Of a stretch of 64,000 bases of DNA, positions 23,510 through 34,411 are shown one piece after another. Below the pieces are notes generated by a model, which was given only the letters and a program-made list of their open reading frames with translations, was not told the DNA's origin and made no database searches. The stretch comes from Amoebophrya sp. A120 (Eukaryota; Sar; Dinophyceae; Syndiniales; Amoebophryaceae), in NCBI GenBank assembly GCA_905178155.1, contig CAJINV010000012.1:1864492-1928491 (forward strand). The letters are read 5' to 3'. The translations under genes and the position numbers were made by a program. How positions within the stretch are numbered: position 1 is the first letter of the stretch; every line of letters starts with the position of its first letter.

Positions 23510-24729
23510 TTAAAGCTCCACCTTGGGCTTCGTGGCGCCCTTGATCTCCATAATCTCCATCGTGAAGACCAACGTGCTGCCGGCCGGGATATCCTGGCCC
23601 ATCGCGCGATCCCCGTAGGCGAGATTTGTATCAAGCGCAAACATGTCTGGGTCTGGGACATGGCAACTTGAACTTGTCATGCAAAACCAAAATGTCAGTC
23701 ATGCAATAATCTGTGTTGCACAATTACCAAAAGCCGTTCACTTTTGACCAAAGTGAGAGGAAGTCTATCATGCAGGATAGGCATCAAAGAGATCTCGCAG
23801 AGTCTGTCATGCTAGGTCCTGCATTCCAGACCTCACGGGTCAAGAAAAACCTGCGTGACAAGTTTGGATCCTTCCAGACCCAGACATATTTGCATTCGAT
23901 AATTTGGGGGGATGTACATTTCCCACTTGTCGCCCTGGACCATGAGTTGCATAGCCTCAGTCCAACCCGCAATGACCTGATCATTTTTCGATAGAAGCGA
24001 GCTTACTGTTCATATTCGTGCTTACTGCTGAAGTAGATGCTGTAAGTTGTACTACCCATCTTCATGGTGTGAGTAGTAGGACCAGCAAGATTTGTATACA
24101 ACTTGCAATCACTGCATCGCTTGCGTCCATTCGTTTTTACACAACTCTTTCGCATGCAACTTCTTTAGAAGTCAGTTTTTACCTGGTTCGGTGCGAAGGT
24201 GGTTGGCGCGCCACGTTTGTAAGAGGAGTCGAATTCCTTTCCCTTTTCTGCTCCGTTCTGCGGAATCAGGGTTCCTGCGTAATGGCAAGCGCACGGGGTA
24301 CCGACCAACGGGTGCTCCTTACCCTCGCCTGCTTTCAGAACCTGGTGGAGAAGTAGAATAAAAGTTTTTATTGTTTGCGCAGATCGAATTGCGCAAGCGA
24401 TTTTTCGCTTGCATGCTGGAGCATCAGTTCCTGATGAAGATCTTCGCCTCTAGCTTCACTTTTTTTCCAAGTACTAGGTTTGCTCATCATCATGCGCCTG
24501 TTGCATGCAAATTGTTTTCAGACCTCCAATCGAAAACCCAACGCTTCGTGGTGCAACTAGAGGCGGAAGCAAAAAATACCTTGTAGGCTAAGCCAGATGG
24601 CAAGGTGATGACACCGTCCTCTTTTTTCTTGGCTTCCAACCAAGCCAGACCTTCAGCCTTCGTCGGCTGCTTCGCCGTCACAGCCACGGCGGCTAACCCG
24701 GCAAAAAACAAGTTGCGCAAGATGGCCAT
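23510..24729 (-). CDS. FKBP-type peptidyl-prolyl isomerase with signal peptide
   Basis: Catalyses proline cis-trans isomerisation, probably in the secretory pathway. Exons 24729-24580, 24341-24183, 23976-23902 and 23628-23510 give 165 residues. MAILRNLFFAGLAAVAVTA is a hydrophobic signal. The FKBP core shows GLAYKVLKAGEG, HYAGTL, FDSSYKRG, VIAGWTEAMQLMVQGD, YIPPNLAYGD and TLVFTMEIMEI, matching the usual order of hallmark segments. Two canonical introns (24342-24579, 23977-24182) and one introner split it. The C-terminus KVEL is short of a clear KDEL-type signal, so retention in the ER is uncertain. Confidence 0.95.
23629..23901. mobile_element. Introner F2
   Basis: Perfect TSD atttg at 23624-23628 and 23902-23906. 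Join YIPPNLAYGD reconstitutes an FKBP signature. Confidence 0.95.
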
Positions 24730-25854
24730 TTTGATATTCCAACGAGTTGCTGTGGTCGTGGGCAAAAATAGAAAATCGCTCCGGGAGGTCGTATCTAGTA
24801 ATCTTCGCTAGAAAATGAAATCGAAAGGGGAAAATGAATTGTTCGTCAAAAAATGTTGCTTCAAAGGAAAGCGAAAATTCCTATAACAGGGCAAAATATA
24901 ATCCTGAAAAAAAGAGGTAGCACGAAAACACTGATCCAGCCGCTCTGGAAAGTGGTGTGTCGCGGAAAATGGTGAGAAAAGAATGACCGCGATTGTCAAG
25001 TAGGAGCTTGAAAAATAATGCGACAGAGGTCGGTATAAGAAAAAAAAATGTATGTAAAATGGCATGCAATACTGGTCCGATCATGTGCAGCAGCAGCGCT
25101 CCCAATACTACGAGGAGAACGTCTTGCAGCCTAGCCACGCACTAATAGCGTCGATCCACTATGTCTAGGTTTGCGAGATTTCATGATCCAATTGGTCACC
25201 GTCAACATTTATTTCGTCATGCAAAACCTCACCGAGTCCGAGAAGCAGATCAGAAAGCGTGCCGATCATCGGACGTGTCGGCAATTCACCTCCGTTACAC
25301 AACTCCCAGGCATGGGGAATCGGACAGTGAATACTCGATGTAGAGTTGCTGGCTTTGCATTCACAACTGATTCCTCAAGGAGATAAACCAGGAACACCAC
25401 CCAGCTTTTCCAGGATCGCCATTCCTGGCGGCAACTCGGCGCTCCTCTACTTCAAAGCCGTCAAGACATCGAGGAAAACAACGATGAGACTGATTACAAG
25501 TACACACATGGTAGCCCCTCCGCAGCTCGTGGCTGCCAACATCTGCAGATCCTTGTCTACAAAAATTGAAAAAGTATTCGTCAGGTGACGGATACAACAC
25601 GATACGAAAGTGTTTTTTGTTCATCCTCGAGTCGAACAACGAAAGACAACAAGATGAGAACGCAAGCAAAATAGCTTAAACAACCCAGAAGTATTACGCA
25701 AAAATCTAAAATTCTTCGAATCTTTTTTCGATCTTTTCGTATAGTACTTACTACAACGCGCGCTTGCCATTCTGCTCTAAGTAAGTTTCAATTTTAAAGA
25801 TGCTAGTACTCCCTGGTGATGCTGAAGATCAATTTCCTTTCTGTGGTAGCTCTC
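24730..25854. other. Unclear: possible small membrane protein, minus strand
   Basis: Hydrophobic minus-strand frames near 25075-25138 (LQDVLLVVLGALLL) and 25460-25560 (MCVLVISLIVVFLDVL) could be exons of a membrane protein, but I could not join them convincingly. No introners. Confidence 0.25.
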
Positions 25855-27641
25855 TTAATCGTCAAACAGCCCGCCCTTTGTCGGTTTGTTCGCTCCCAAG
25901 GCGTCATCGTCCCCAAACATGCCGCCGCCACCACTCGTTAAAAGCCCCGCCATATCAAACGTAAAAATGTCTGGGTCTGGAAGGATGCCAGGTTTGTCAT
26001 GCGCACCTTGCACGACTCCTGAAGTCTGTGACGTAGGCTCTAGCATCACAGATTTTGTGGGAGCTTCCTGATGCCTATACCGCATGAGAAATGCCCTCTC
26101 GCCGTGGCATAAACTGGACCTCATTTGCTGTTCACGAAATATAGATCTTTGTAGAATCCAAATTCAGCATTACAAGTTGCAATCTTCCAGACCCAGACAT
26201 TTTTGCATTTGATATGCCATCAGGTTCTGAGTTTTCTTTTCCAACTCTTCCCGCTTTTTCCTCTATGAAAGCCTCACAATGGAAATCCTCAAAGTGGAAA
26301 TACTTTGTGATGCATAAAATGCGACGCAAAAAAGAAAAACCTTGTATTGCAGAGGACGCAATGGAGGCCGACTATTGTGCTTCTACGGGTTCAAAATTGG
26401 GCTGCTGATTAGCACGACAGAAGGGTATCCCTTTGTCTAACTAGCATGACAGACACGTTTTGAGTGCCCGGGAAATTTGTCATGCGCCGACTAGAAATGG
26501 TGCTTCAACTGGAGTCGTCTTTTTGCATTACAAATTTTCACTTCGAGGATTTCCAACCTGAGGGTTTCATATCCTCTCCTCTTCCAGCCGCCTCACCTCT
26601 TCCAGCCGCTTTTGCTCTTCTATCTCCTTCCGCAGCCTCTCCTCTTCTAGTTTTTTCAGTCTTAATTCCTCCTGCTTCCGCTTCTCCTGTTCGAGTAACC
26701 GCCGTCTCTGCTCATCGGAAACGGATGGCGGCTGCGGTTGCTGGACTACCGGCGCAACGGATTGTGGTACCTGCTGCTGGATGGGCGGTGGGTTAAATTG
26801 GTAGTTCTGGTGTAGGTGTCCTCCGGAGGGACTGGTGTGGGGAAATGTGTTCGGGCTCATGCTAGGTTGCTGGGAATGTTGGTGTGGCTGCGAGGGATGT
26901 TGACCTGGAGAAGTAGAGTTTTGACGACAAATGCAAATCCATGTTGAAGTAAAGTTCCAACGATTTTATCAGGCCACGACTAACGCAGGCTACTGATATT
27001 AACTAGTGTCGCACAAAAAGCTGCGTGAAACAAGAAGAACTACCCTCAATACCTCCCCTCCCCGGCGGCTGCTGAATGTGACCCCTTGACGAGAGCTGGT
27101 TGTTATTTGATCCCATCATACCTTGCTGTTTCGCCATCAGGTTTTGCTCCAGTAACCCGCACATCCGCTCTAACAGCGCCTCTTGCCGCTTCGAGGACAG
27201 TAACAGCTCGTGCAACACCTGGTCGCTAGTAGCTGTTCCTTGCGCTGTAGATGAAACTCCTCCGTATGGCACTCCGCCGCCGACAAGCGATGACGTTTTC
27301 GATGCTGATTGTTGCAACGACGAAGCCGCTCCATATGCGATTGGTGCAGGTGGTCCTGGTGCTGCTCCACCACCACCTACAGTCGCTGGGAACAAGGGGG
27401 CGAGCGGCGCCGTGGGAGAAGGAGCACCGGTGGTAGTTGTAGTTCCGGTAGGTTGGCCGGGGGTTCCACCAGCAGCCGCACCTCCTATATTATCCGTCGG
27501 AAAGACGGGGAAGTCGTCGAATGCGTTGGCGCTCAGAGCAGTGGGCTTCGACGTTGTTGCGGCTGCAGGTGGCGCAATGTCGCCGAAGACGTCGTCCGCC
27601 TTCAGCGAAAATTCGTCTTTAAACGGATCGCCGTCGAACAT
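25855..27641 (-). CDS. Coiled-coil protein with DPF motif, unidentified
   Basis: Function not recognised. Exons 27641-27053, 26904-26572, 26263-26215 and 25952-25855 give 352 residues in one frame. The N-terminus MFDGDPFKDEFSLKADDVFG carries a DPF tripeptide of the kind that binds endocytic adaptor ears; that reading is only suggestive. The middle is Ala/Gly/Pro/Thr- and Gln/Pro-rich. Then comes a long charged coiled coil (LLEQEKRKQEELRLKKLEEE ... REELEKKTQNLMAGLL), and the tail is acidic, ending KPTKGGLFDD. One canonical intron (26905-27052) and two introners. The coiled-coil heptads run uninterrupted only if both introners plus one TSD copy are removed. Confidence 0.82.
25953..26214. mobile_element. 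Introner F2
   Basis: TSD cgcca/tgcca (4/5). Join TQNLMAGLLTSG. Confidence 0.9.
26264..26571. mobile_element. Introner, singleton family
   Basis: Arms GGAAATCCTCAAAGTGGAAA and its inverted relative near 26539-26561. Perfect TSD tcctc at 26259-26263 and 26572-26576. Join LEEERKKREELE. Confidence 0.93.
26905..27052 (-). other. Canonical GT-AG intron
   Basis: Minus-strand donor GGGGAG|GTATTGAG, acceptor CTTCTCCAG|GTCAAC. Join PPGRGGQHPSQ. Confidence 0.8.
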
Positions 27642-29053
27642 GGTTTTTGACTTTTGAGTGAGATCAAAAGCAACTCTTCCCTACTTATTGTTCCGACAGG
27701 TTGTAACTCTCTGAAAGCTTCTTGATGTCGCCGGAGTAGAGTCGTTGCTTTTCTTATTCTAGTGTCTAAAAAATATTTCTCGTTGATTGAGGTTACTATG
27801 CTCGTTATCGCTCCTTCTAGCTTGTTCCACACGTCGGACCACAACTTCAATCCGACTTCAATTTATTTTGTGCTCTTGCTGTTGCTAGGAAACCTCCGGA
27901 TGAAGATGACGCTAGAGAAATAGCTCCAATTGAATCATCGCTGATGGACTTCGTGTGAGCTGCGTGTCGACACAGAAACAGGATCTATGCAGGTTGCAAA
28001 ATTGTTTAACTTCTTTCCTTTTGAATGATGATGACCACGACTCCAGTGCGTGGCTAGGCGCTTTTTCGGATGATCTTCGACTACAAAATCGTCCGCATTT
28101 GTGAACATCAAATGCTGACTCTAGCAATCAGCAAGTACCACGGAGGTGTCGTCTCGTGTAGTACTAGTAGTACTCCTGAGAGTAGTTGATCAACAGCTTT
28201 GCTGAGTGAAAAAACACGCTGACTCTTTGTGCAGAGCAGATGGATTCTTGACATCTTCGTCTTCCTGCACCTCTTTGCCGCCTGTAGCTTGAGGTGGTGG
28301 GGAAAAAAATACAAAAATTGTTGATTTCCAAGTAGTATCCGCTCTTGTTAACAACGACATAGAACCACGTCGCATACATCATGGTGTGCAATGTTCTAAC
28401 TTGATGTGTTTTCTTCATTCCACGAATGGGAATGTTTCTGTTTTTTCTGAGGAGGAGGAGGATCCATGTTTTCATCTAGTACTATGCTATCCTCACTTTC
28501 AATATTCATCTTGACTTACAAATGTTGTGTCTACGTGAAGCTGCCTTCCGGAGGAAAATACGAAACAGTAGTAGTTCTAGGACTGCGTTTTTGTCTATAT
28601 TAGCACGTCTTCGACAAGTTGCACAGCTTGAAAAAAATCTCCGAGTCCACTACGAAACACGAACAAGTACATGAAATTTATACACAGCAGGTGTTGTTGA
28701 TTACTTTAGAAAAAAACAACTCAGGTAGCTCTGCTTCATCTCTGCAGAAAAATGCGTTCCTGATAGGTCTTCATCGTAGTTCACCTGCTCTTCAAAAAAC
28801 ACGGTTTAGATTCCGCACTCGCATCAGTCAAACTTATGCCTTCGGCTTAATCAGCTTTTTCAACCGGGAGGCCGCAACGGCTACTTTGATCGCGCCTGAA
28901 GAAATTGAAATAAATTCGTTTATGATTTTGTTCATGTATGAGTCTGTTTCTCTTCATGTAATTCGTCTTCATGCAGTTTGTCTGCATGCAATTTCTCATC
29001 ATGCATTGTAGAAAGCCTCGCTCTATTCCTTTTCTACACTATGCAAATCGAGT
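27642..29053. other. Intergenic or untranslated, no firm gene
   Basis: A minus-strand open frame immediately upstream of 27641 (KLWSDVWNKLEGAI) may be leader sequence. The rest shows no exon-like frames and no introners. Confidence 0.4.
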
Positions 29054-30181
29054 TCAGAAATCTTCAACTCGCAGGGACAGCTGATGTGATAGTACAACTG
29101 TACCTCCTAAGCTCGTCGTCCCCTCAAGCTTAGTATCCAGAATTCGCTGCAGCGTGTTTGATTTCTCGATGATGGATTCGAAGTGCGGCTTCAACGCAAA
29201 ATACTGGTCCACACAGACGAGGAATTCTGTGCAGTATGGATTGTAAAAGTGTCTGGGTCTGGAAGATTGCAATTTCTCATGCTAAATCTGAATCATGCAG
29301 AAATCTGTGTTGCATGAGTGCCAAAGGGTGTCCACTTTCGACCAAGTTTGGAGGGAGTTTCTCGTGCAGGATAGGCATGGCAGAGACCTCACACACTCTG
29401 TCATGCTAGGTCCCGCATTCCAGACCTCATGAGTCATGGAAAACCTGCGTGACAAGTTTACACTCTTCCAGACCCAGACATTTTTGCATTTGCTATGCAG
29501 TAGATGATGACAAGTAGAAGTAAGACCAAGAACATACAAGTAGAAAATCACATCAGTGGGTGAGCAAAAATTATGGACAGCATTCTGTTATGCATGGAAT
29601 TCTCGTCTACACGTAACCTGAAAAAAAATCTCGTCGTACTTGATACAACCAAACTTCTCATGCGGTTCACCTTGTTAAACAAACGCAAATTTTTATGCAC
29701 AGCATCGTATACCTTCCTTCCCAACCACCCCTGTACTGCTGTCTACTCCCGGCACACCCAGGGAACTGCTTCCAGAAGAAATTCTGGCTGCCGCGGCCCC
29801 GAAGCCCAATCCGTTTCCAACCTCGCCAAAGCTACTCCTTCCGACAGAAGCACTGGAATTCCGTCCAGAAGCACTAGATGCTATCTCGTTGAAGCTTGTC
29901 GTGCGAGATTTTCGTTTTTTCTCGAAATTGTTCGCCACGAAGTCGCTCAGTTTTTGTTGGAAGGTTTTGTTCGCAGTGGAGGATAATGATGATGTTGAAG
30001 ACATCTCCGCGTTCGCTTGCGCGCTGCTCGACCCTCGTTTCTTCGGCGGAGCCACGATGGAGGAGATGTCTTCCGCAATCACGGCTATTTTGGACGCCGA
30101 GCCGTGAATCGCACGCATGGCCTCGTCGACCAGCATTTCGGGTGTCGTCATCGGGTCTTCCTCGTATTCCTTTATCATCAT
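29054..30181 (-). CDS. Unidentified protein
   Basis: Function not recognised. First exon from the ATG at 30181 (MMIKEYEEDPMTTPEML) to the donor GGAAG|GTATACG near 29713; it starts next to an AG, so a further 5' exon is possible. Serine-rich centre with a basic patch (NFEKKRKSRTTSFNE). The second exon begins at about 29229 after acceptor CTGCACAG and reads EFLVCVDQYFALKPHFESII. The C-terminus is either at the stop at 29054 or after another small intron. An F2 introner sits inside the canonical intron, directly against its 3' splice site. Confidence 0.6.
29235..29495. mobile_element. Introner F2 inserted in a canonical intron acceptor
   Basis: Perfect TSD tgcag at 29230-29234 and 29496-29500. 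On the coding strand the empty site would read TCTACTGCACAG|AATTCC, so the insertion point is three bases from the intron-exon boundary. Confidence 0.9.
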
Positions 30182-30406
30182 CTGTAGTTTTTATACGTGT
30201 TCTTTTATTCATGGTTCAACATGATAAGATGATGATGGTAACTTCTACAACAAATTCATAATCGCGGTATAATTATGTGGTCGACAAGCTTGACGCATTT
30301 TTTTTTGTCCTTCATGCAGAAAAACAAGATCTCATAGCAATGCAGCCATCCAAGCTCGTTGGTTCTGTTTAGTTCCTGTTTAGATATCTGTAGTCGCGAC
30401 CACAAT

Positions 30407-31839
30407 CTATACCGGCTTCACCGGTTTTCTCTCCGTTCTGCTTTCCAACACTAGTGTCGACAGTACATATTTCGTCTTCCCCAACACATACCTATCCTGT
30501 GCAAAAGTGCCGCTGGCGGCGATTCAAATCAGCAAAACAAATAGCAAGGCATACAAATCTCCTTCTTTTTTCTTCTAGTTCTCCTGTTAAAATAACAATA
30601 CTTGCAGGAAAACTACATGTAATCAATGCTGCAGTGCGTGCGATACACCTTTGCACCATGCGTACTACGCCCCGACCAGAAGCGCGTCCGCGAACTGGGT
30701 GAGAATCCTATCAAGAAGAAAAATCCCCCCTCCCCATATCAAAACGGAAATCTGTGATGCAGATTTGTGGTCACGAATCAGCTTTGTCATGCTGGAAGGA
30801 AAAGGATGCGGACTGTAGTGCTGGGCGGCGTGGGTAGGCCTTGCATCTTCAGCATGACAGGGGGCAGCTGGAAGTGGGAAACAGCGCGACAAATTGCCTG
30901 CAAACGAGGCCACGACTGCGGCTCTTGGCCTTCTAGCAATACAGGTTGATTTGTGCACTCAAATACAGCATCAGAAGTTTCGTTTTCGACATGGGGAGGG
31001 GGGGGGGTCCCTTTAATAAATGCGCGTGTTAAACGAGTTTTTGGAGGCAAACAGCTCCGGCTTTTGCTGTCGTTTCGTCCGCAAGGCGTCGTGGCGAGAA
31101 GAAGTCATATCCTGTGCAAAAGTATCGCACTCGTATAAATGCAAGTCTTGCATTACAAATCTTGTTCCCAAGGCAAATCCGCATTACAAATTTTATTTCT
31201 CATGCTGAGGAAATTTGTAATGCATTTAGATTTATACGAGTACGATACTTTTGCAGTTCATAAATCACGACAGACAGCAAGGAGCATTCGTGCGCGAGCT
31301 CCTGCGAAAAGTGGCAAAATCGCTCCACGTCCTCCGGAGTCCCGGTCCAGCTGGTTTGCGGGCCGGATGTAGAAGAGGTAGCGGTGGGGGTGTGTACGAT
31401 ATGCATTGCAAAAGTATCGCACTCGTACTGATTGCGTTTATGCATATGCATTACAAATCTCTTTGTTAAGGCAAATCTGCATTACAAATTGAATTTGTCA
31501 TGCTAAGTGAGTTAGTAATGCAATCTATACTAGAAGTACGATGCTTTTGCATCATTTGATACACGAGATTTTGCACTGCGGATGAGCTGCAGGCAGGAGA
31601 GGGCTCGACGGTATGCAAGAAAAAAACTGTGTAAGTGTAAGTTTGTGTTGCAGAACGCGCAACAGAGTTACGCCTGTCATGCCAGACAGCCACGAAGCCC
31701 TCTTTTCATGTGTGTTTTGCCTTACAAGCCACGCATGACAGGTTTTCTCTGTCATGTAGAGCAAATTTGTGATGCTGTTCCTCAAAGAAAGTTACACCTA
31801 CACAATTTTTTTTCTGGATAGACGGCTGGAGAAATTCAT
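30407..31839 (-). CDS. Unidentified protein with basic N-terminus, apparent 1-bp frameshift
   Basis: Function not recognised. ATG at 31839 starts MNFSSRRALSCLQLIRSAKS, an Arg/Ser-rich, acid-free start like a mitochondrial presequence. Exons 31839-31821, 31611-31562, 31399-31263, 31107-31019, 30718-30665, 30492-30407. Up to YLFYIRPANQLD the frame fits one phase; after about 31335-31345 exon-like sequence continues one base out of phase (TPEDVERFCHFSQELAHE), then runs through ASKNSFNTRILTQFADALLV to the stop at 30407. One extra G in a GGG run would explain it: sequencing error, mutation or pseudogene. The unshifted frame ends near 31029 after about 90 residues. Confidence 0.5.
30493..30664. mobile_element. 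Introner F1, diverged
   Basis: TATCCTGTGC left; right end GCACCATGCGTA is mutated. TSD copies differ (ggtat versus cgtag on the coding strand). Confidence 0.65.
30719..31018. mobile_element. Introner F5
   Basis: Arms CCCCCCTCCCCATATC and CGACATGGGGAGGGGG. TSD differs by one base on the coding strand (gcatt/ggatt). Join NTRILTQFAD. Confidence 0.85.
31108..31262. mobile_element. Introner F1
   Basis: TATCCTGTGC...GCAGTTCATA with TSD agtca/aatca (4/5). Confidence 0.88.
31400..31561. mobile_element. Introner F1
   Basis: TATGCATTGC...TTTGATA with TSD tacga/cacga (4/5). Confidence 0.88.
31612..31820. mobile_element. Introner F4
   Basis: Perfect TSD gacgg at 31607-31611 and 31821-31825. It lies 19 bp after the proposed ATG. 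Confidence 0.92.
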
Positions 31840-32247
31840 TTTGCATGATGATGTCATGATCAGCACGGAAATTGAGTATCCTCACACGACAGAGCAAATA
31901 AACAGTTATTTTCTGGTGATGTCACGACAGGATGCAAATTGAATGCAAATAAATATAAAAGGAGAAAAAAATAAAAAATTACACGTCCCTGGTGAAGAGG
32001 AGCTCGAAGAGGTTCCGGATAATTCCGCCCCGTGGTTTGATATCAGTGGCAAAACTTTACCCGAATAAACATCATTCTGTCATGCAGTCACCTTGTCTAC
32101 TCGTCGAGTGAGTCCTACAATGTGAGGGACGAAACGAAAGAAACAAAACTTCTAGTAGTGCCCTACATGATAAGAATAAAGTAGCCTCTGCCTCTAGAAG
32201 TACCGTGCGACATAGAAAGTTGACCTGACGCTTCGGGGAGGAGCTTG

Positions 32248-33833
32248 TCACGCACGCATAGCGGTGCTGGTCTCCAGGGTCGAGTGCGAGGAGGATTTCG
32301 AGGCAGACCGCAGACCACCGCTCTTATGCATTGCAAATATACCACCTCGATAATTTGTGATGCGGAAGGTGCGCGACATCAACATCTGTATTGCATGCGG
32401 GCCAATGCCATTGGCCAGCGGTTTTTTTGTCGTGCTCCTATCTATCTATCTATCGTGCGATGGGACTTTTTTTTTTTTTTTAGAACTTTAGGCTGTACGC
32501 GTGGGGTCCTGTAATTTAGTTTGTCATGCTAAATACGAATGAACTCCTCGCAAGACATTAGACCCGATAAACTTGTAATGCGTTCAAGCCATGAAAAGCG
32601 CTGCTTTGTCATGCAAGGCTCGGCATGACAACACTTCTTATCCGGACTATTTGCAACGCATAGCTCTTCAAGCTGGTCAAGAGCTCCAGCTCTCCATCGT
32701 CAAAAACCGTGGCGTATGGGGTGCAAAGGTATCGTACTGGTACTCGTATTGCAGTCATGCATTGCAAATCCTTTTGTTAAGGTAAATCCGCATTACAAAT
32801 GTTATTTCTAACGCTGAGGAAATTTGTAATGCATTTATACGAGTACGATACTTTTGCAGTCCATATGGCAGCGCTGTTGGGCTCCAACATGAACACGCTT
32901 CCGGGGGTATGGAGCTTGCTAAAATTTCATTCCAAAACATCAGAATCAGTAACGACTCGTGCAGCTGCACTACTGAACAATCAAAAGTGCGTGGTGATTT
33001 GTTTCTGCATGCGTTTCCTTTTCCCGGCACGAGACCTCCATCTGCAACACAACTGGAACTACGAGCTGCCGCTTCCGCGAGCGCGTTTTGCAAATTGATT
33101 TCCGCACTACAATAGGCTCCTCTACTAAAACTCACAAGCACGAATGCTTCCGCAGCTAGGCACTGATTCTGATGTTTGTAGACGAAGTGCATGAGATTTG
33201 CACACCGGATAGCGCATCCGGCCAGCGAGTCCCATGATGTTGGACAGCCGGGGCGGCACCCCGACGCCCGACACTCTGGACGAGGCAGATGTTTTAGCAT
33301 CGCCATGTGGCGTTCTCAAACGTTACATTCTCAACTGTTACATAAAGTTGCCATGCAAGAATGGCAAAAGTGAAAGGGAAAAGGTTCTTGCGCCTTTTGC
33401 ATTACAGGTTTGGAGCAGATTCTAATGCTATCGAGTGTGTCGAGGACTTGTCTTGCGAAGCAGCTTCATCATGTAGACGTTGGTGCCAATTTTGCATGAG
33501 AATGTCATGTAACGGTTGAGAATGTAACGTTTGAGAGTCCCATACGCCAGTGTCGAAGGAATCCGGATCATTGATGGAGAACCGGTACCTTCGTGGGGGA
33601 CCGGCAACTATGCACTGCAAAAGTATCACATTCGCAGTATTGCAATACAAATTAGCTCAGAATGACAAATGGAATTTGTCATGGTGATTTAGCTTGAAAA
33701 AGAAATTTGTAAAATGCATAAATGCAATTCGTACGAGTACGATACTTTCGAAGTTCATAGCAACAGGAGCCACACTCGCCTCGGGGGGCGGAGAGCCGAG
33801 TGGCAGCGAGAAATCCGTCGCCGCGTCGGGCAT
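32248..33833 (-). CDS. Unidentified protein, 5' end uncertain
   Basis: Function not recognised. Exons 33833 (or further upstream) to 33760, 33608-33545, 33305 to about 33220, about 32925-32866, 32714-32663 and 32324-32248 give a continuous frame: MPDAATDFSLPLGSPPPEAS, RYRFSINDPDSFDTGDAKTS, NIMGLAGRMRYPVKLHTPGS, EPNSAATVFDDGELELLTSL, ending STAMRA. One canonical intron (donor CCGGT|GTGCAAATC, acceptor ATTTTAG) lies between RYP and VKL. Upstream coding-like frames at 33900-33965 (DELELLEEDFPDVSGP) and 34217-34411 (MYDISFGLPEVRQQ) may be 5' exons I could not connect. Confidence 0.6.
32325..32662. mobile_element. Introner, divergent family
   Basis: TATGCATTGCAAATA...TATTTGCAACGCATA with perfect TSD gctct at 32320-32324 and 32663-32667. 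Contains a run of about 17 T. Confidence 0.9.
32715..32865. mobile_element. Introner F1
   Basis: TSD tggcg/tggca (4/5). Join NSAATVFDDGELE. Confidence 0.9.
33306..33544. mobile_element. Introner F3
   Basis: Perfect TSD cgcca at 33301-33305 and 33545-33549. Join SFDTGDAKTSAS. Confidence 0.92.
33609..33759. mobile_element. Introner F1
   Basis: Perfect TSD gcaac at 33604-33608 and 33760-33764. Join SVAPVAGPPRRY. Confidence 0.92.
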
Positions 33834-34411
33834 GATAGTGTATGTTGGGTTGAAATAACTACTTCTACAGAACAGAACTCCGTCTTCAAGATTTAGCTTT
33901 AGCGCCGTCACGAGGACCACTGACGTCGGGGAAATCTTCCTCAAGCAGCTCCAACTCGTCCTCTCTTTATATTATCTTCTCTCGGTTACGGTTTCACTCT
34001 CTGAAAAGATCTGTGTCTGATGTCTTGGTTAAAATGAAGCACGAGCGGTCGTGTCGTGCGGCGACTCGCCACGTGCTGGATCTGCCGAGCAGACCTTGCG
34101 AGCAACTCCAGAGGCGAACAACGGAAGAATCAGGAGGGGGAGGCACCGCTGCGTCTCAAGGGGAGCGACCGTCGTTGAGTGCCGCTCCGGCAGTCTCTAT
34201 TTCATGTTCTTGAAAATCATGGCAGCGTCAGTGCTTCTGTTTTCGCTGAAAGCGAAGAACTGTTCTTGATAGGTTGTAGCTGTACAACTTCTGCGGTCTT
34301 TCGATGTGGGACGTCGCCGGCTTGGAGCTGACGACACTCCACTTCGCGCATCCTGCACTCTAGCGGATGCTGCTGCCTGACTTCGGGGAGACCAAATGAA
34401 ATATCATACAC

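Noticed and set aside
25171-25386. Plus-strand frame IYFVMQNLTESEKQIRKRA
   Set aside because: Competes with minus-strand frames of similar quality; no splice context or start supports it.
31020-31208. Plus-strand frame MRVLNEFLEANSSGF
   Set aside because: It runs into introner sequence, and the minus strand gives better spliced frames with neighbouring exons.
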